NCBI GenBank assembly: GCA_025345505.1
Contig: JANVCC010000018.1
Location: forward strand, 57,619,341 to 57,683,340
Source: Todiramphus chloris collaris
Lineage: Eukaryota > Chordata > Aves > Coraciiformes > Alcedinidae
Length of the DNA: 64,000 nucleotides
Direction: 5' to 3'
Position 1 is the stretch's first letter. Each line of letters starts with the position of its first letter. This document shows positions 63,278-64,000 of this stretch, piece after piece. A model generated the notes under the pieces. That model worked only from the letters and a program-made list of their open reading frames with translations. It ran no database searches and had not been told where the DNA came from. Made by a program: the position numbers and the translations under genes.

Positions 63278-63883
63278 ATTAATCCAGAAATATTGTCTGC
63301 TCAGTTGTGACACCACAACTACTTTGTATGAGAAAGTCTGAGGAATAACTATGCTAATAACAGACTTGAACTTGTAAAATATACGGTCCTTTTTATGCTT
63401 AACTATTGCTATGGTCTGAGTTACCACACTTCAGGTAAGCTGATGCGTTTCTGCAATTTTTATCCTCATATCTTTCACTTAGTATGAAAAAAACACACAA
63501 AGTTGCAGAGACACCATCAGAGGCAGTGCAATGCATACTTCGTCAGCTAGCTGACAAGCCAGCAGCATTTCTTTTTAATTACTATTTCCTTTATTATTTT
63601 TTTCTAGAATATGAAAATTGCTAAAAATAATACTTTAAAAATATATGTTTAAAGAGACAGACTTGTGAAAACAAGTTGAACTTGTTCTTTATCAAACTGT
63701 AGGAGTTGCAGATGAAAGGAGGTGCTATATAAGGAATAGCTAGACTTCAACAGAGAACACGCTGCCAAAACATTTTGGCCTAGATTCTGACAGGCACGCA
63801 CCCAAGTTGAAGGGTCATGGAAAGCAGCGGTGTAAAGAAACAATCTCCAGAGACCAGAAAACATTACACTATGGATTATGGCT

Positions 63884-63903
63884 GGGGGGAGGGGGGGGGT
63901 CGG
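63884..63903 (+). other. G-rich, quadruplex-capable run
   Basis: Runs of 6, 9 and 3 Gs separated by A and TC. The long runs can supply four G-triplets. Confidence 0.6.
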
Positions 63904-64000
63904 GCAGAGAGAAGCTGCTTGAGGTTGGGGTTTTTTATTTGAGATCTGTGGGGAAAGACAAAATATACAGTGTTTCAACTGTGTGCAGAGGGGGCGGAGA

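Larger units (their letters stand above)
60059..64000. other. Unique DNA to window end
   Basis: 60100-60700 is GC-richer and ends with an AATAAA-containing patch (about 60465), which could suggest an old LTR or a 3' end, but neither is supported by other signals. The rest is AT-rich with a 24-bp tandem duplication, an 18-G run and a G-rich motif. No gene is recognised. Confidence 0.45.

Noticed and set aside
1-64000. tRNA, rRNA, CRISPR array or operon
   Set aside because: I saw no A-box/B-box pair, rRNA-like segment or spaced identical repeats. The window is vertebrate-type DNA, so CRISPR arrays and operons are not expected.

Overview
The window looks like bird nuclear DNA. It is AT-rich and intron-like or intergenic, with few interspersed repeats, and nearly all the recognisable ones are 5'-truncated CR1 LINEs, the dominant avian retrotransposon. 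There is also one piece that resembles an avian endogenous-retrovirus LTR, many short A- or A/C-rich tracts, and a few homopolymer and dinucleotide runs. No bacterial, viral or organellar gene organisation is present. I could not recognise any host protein-coding gene by its protein sequence.

Layout. Positions 1-13640 are unique AT-rich DNA with some weak exon-like segments on the minus strand (50-119, 1166-1315, 3488-3547, 4896-5069), an (AT)(GT) microsatellite and a 19-G run. A 0.94-kb CR1 with a 278-codon open frame lies at 13641-14578. Between 17007 and 18233 a near-perfect 30-bp direct repeat flanks a 1.2-kb block holding a G4 motif and an A-rich tract. A short CR1 is at 20159-20430, then about 11 kb of unique DNA. 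Two more CR1 copies are at 31901-32894 and 33357-33831. The only convincing CpG island is at about 35880-36110 and carries a YY1-type AAGATGGCGG box on the minus strand. It is the best promoter candidate and most likely fires on the minus strand, possibly on both. To its right are A/C-rich tracts, a plus-strand exon candidate (39067-39197), a short CR1 (39957-40186), a solo-LTR-like piece (about 40959-41624), a weaker CpG cluster (43057-43182), an old diverged CR1 (48870-49340) followed by a long A/C-rich tract, a small tandem-duplication locus (51003-51434) and a 123-bp imperfect hairpin (59936-60058).

How it fits together. The simplest model is the first exon and promoter of a minus-strand gene at about 36 kb, with a long first intron running left toward small exon candidates below 5.1 kb. 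This is inference: no exon chain was proven. All six CR1 copies and the LTR lie on the minus strand, and the large A/C tracts all lie on the plus strand. I found no clearly new biological system. The most checkable oddities are the 30-bp repeat pair, the hairpin, the CpG-island transcript and the signal-peptide-like frame at 4896-5048.
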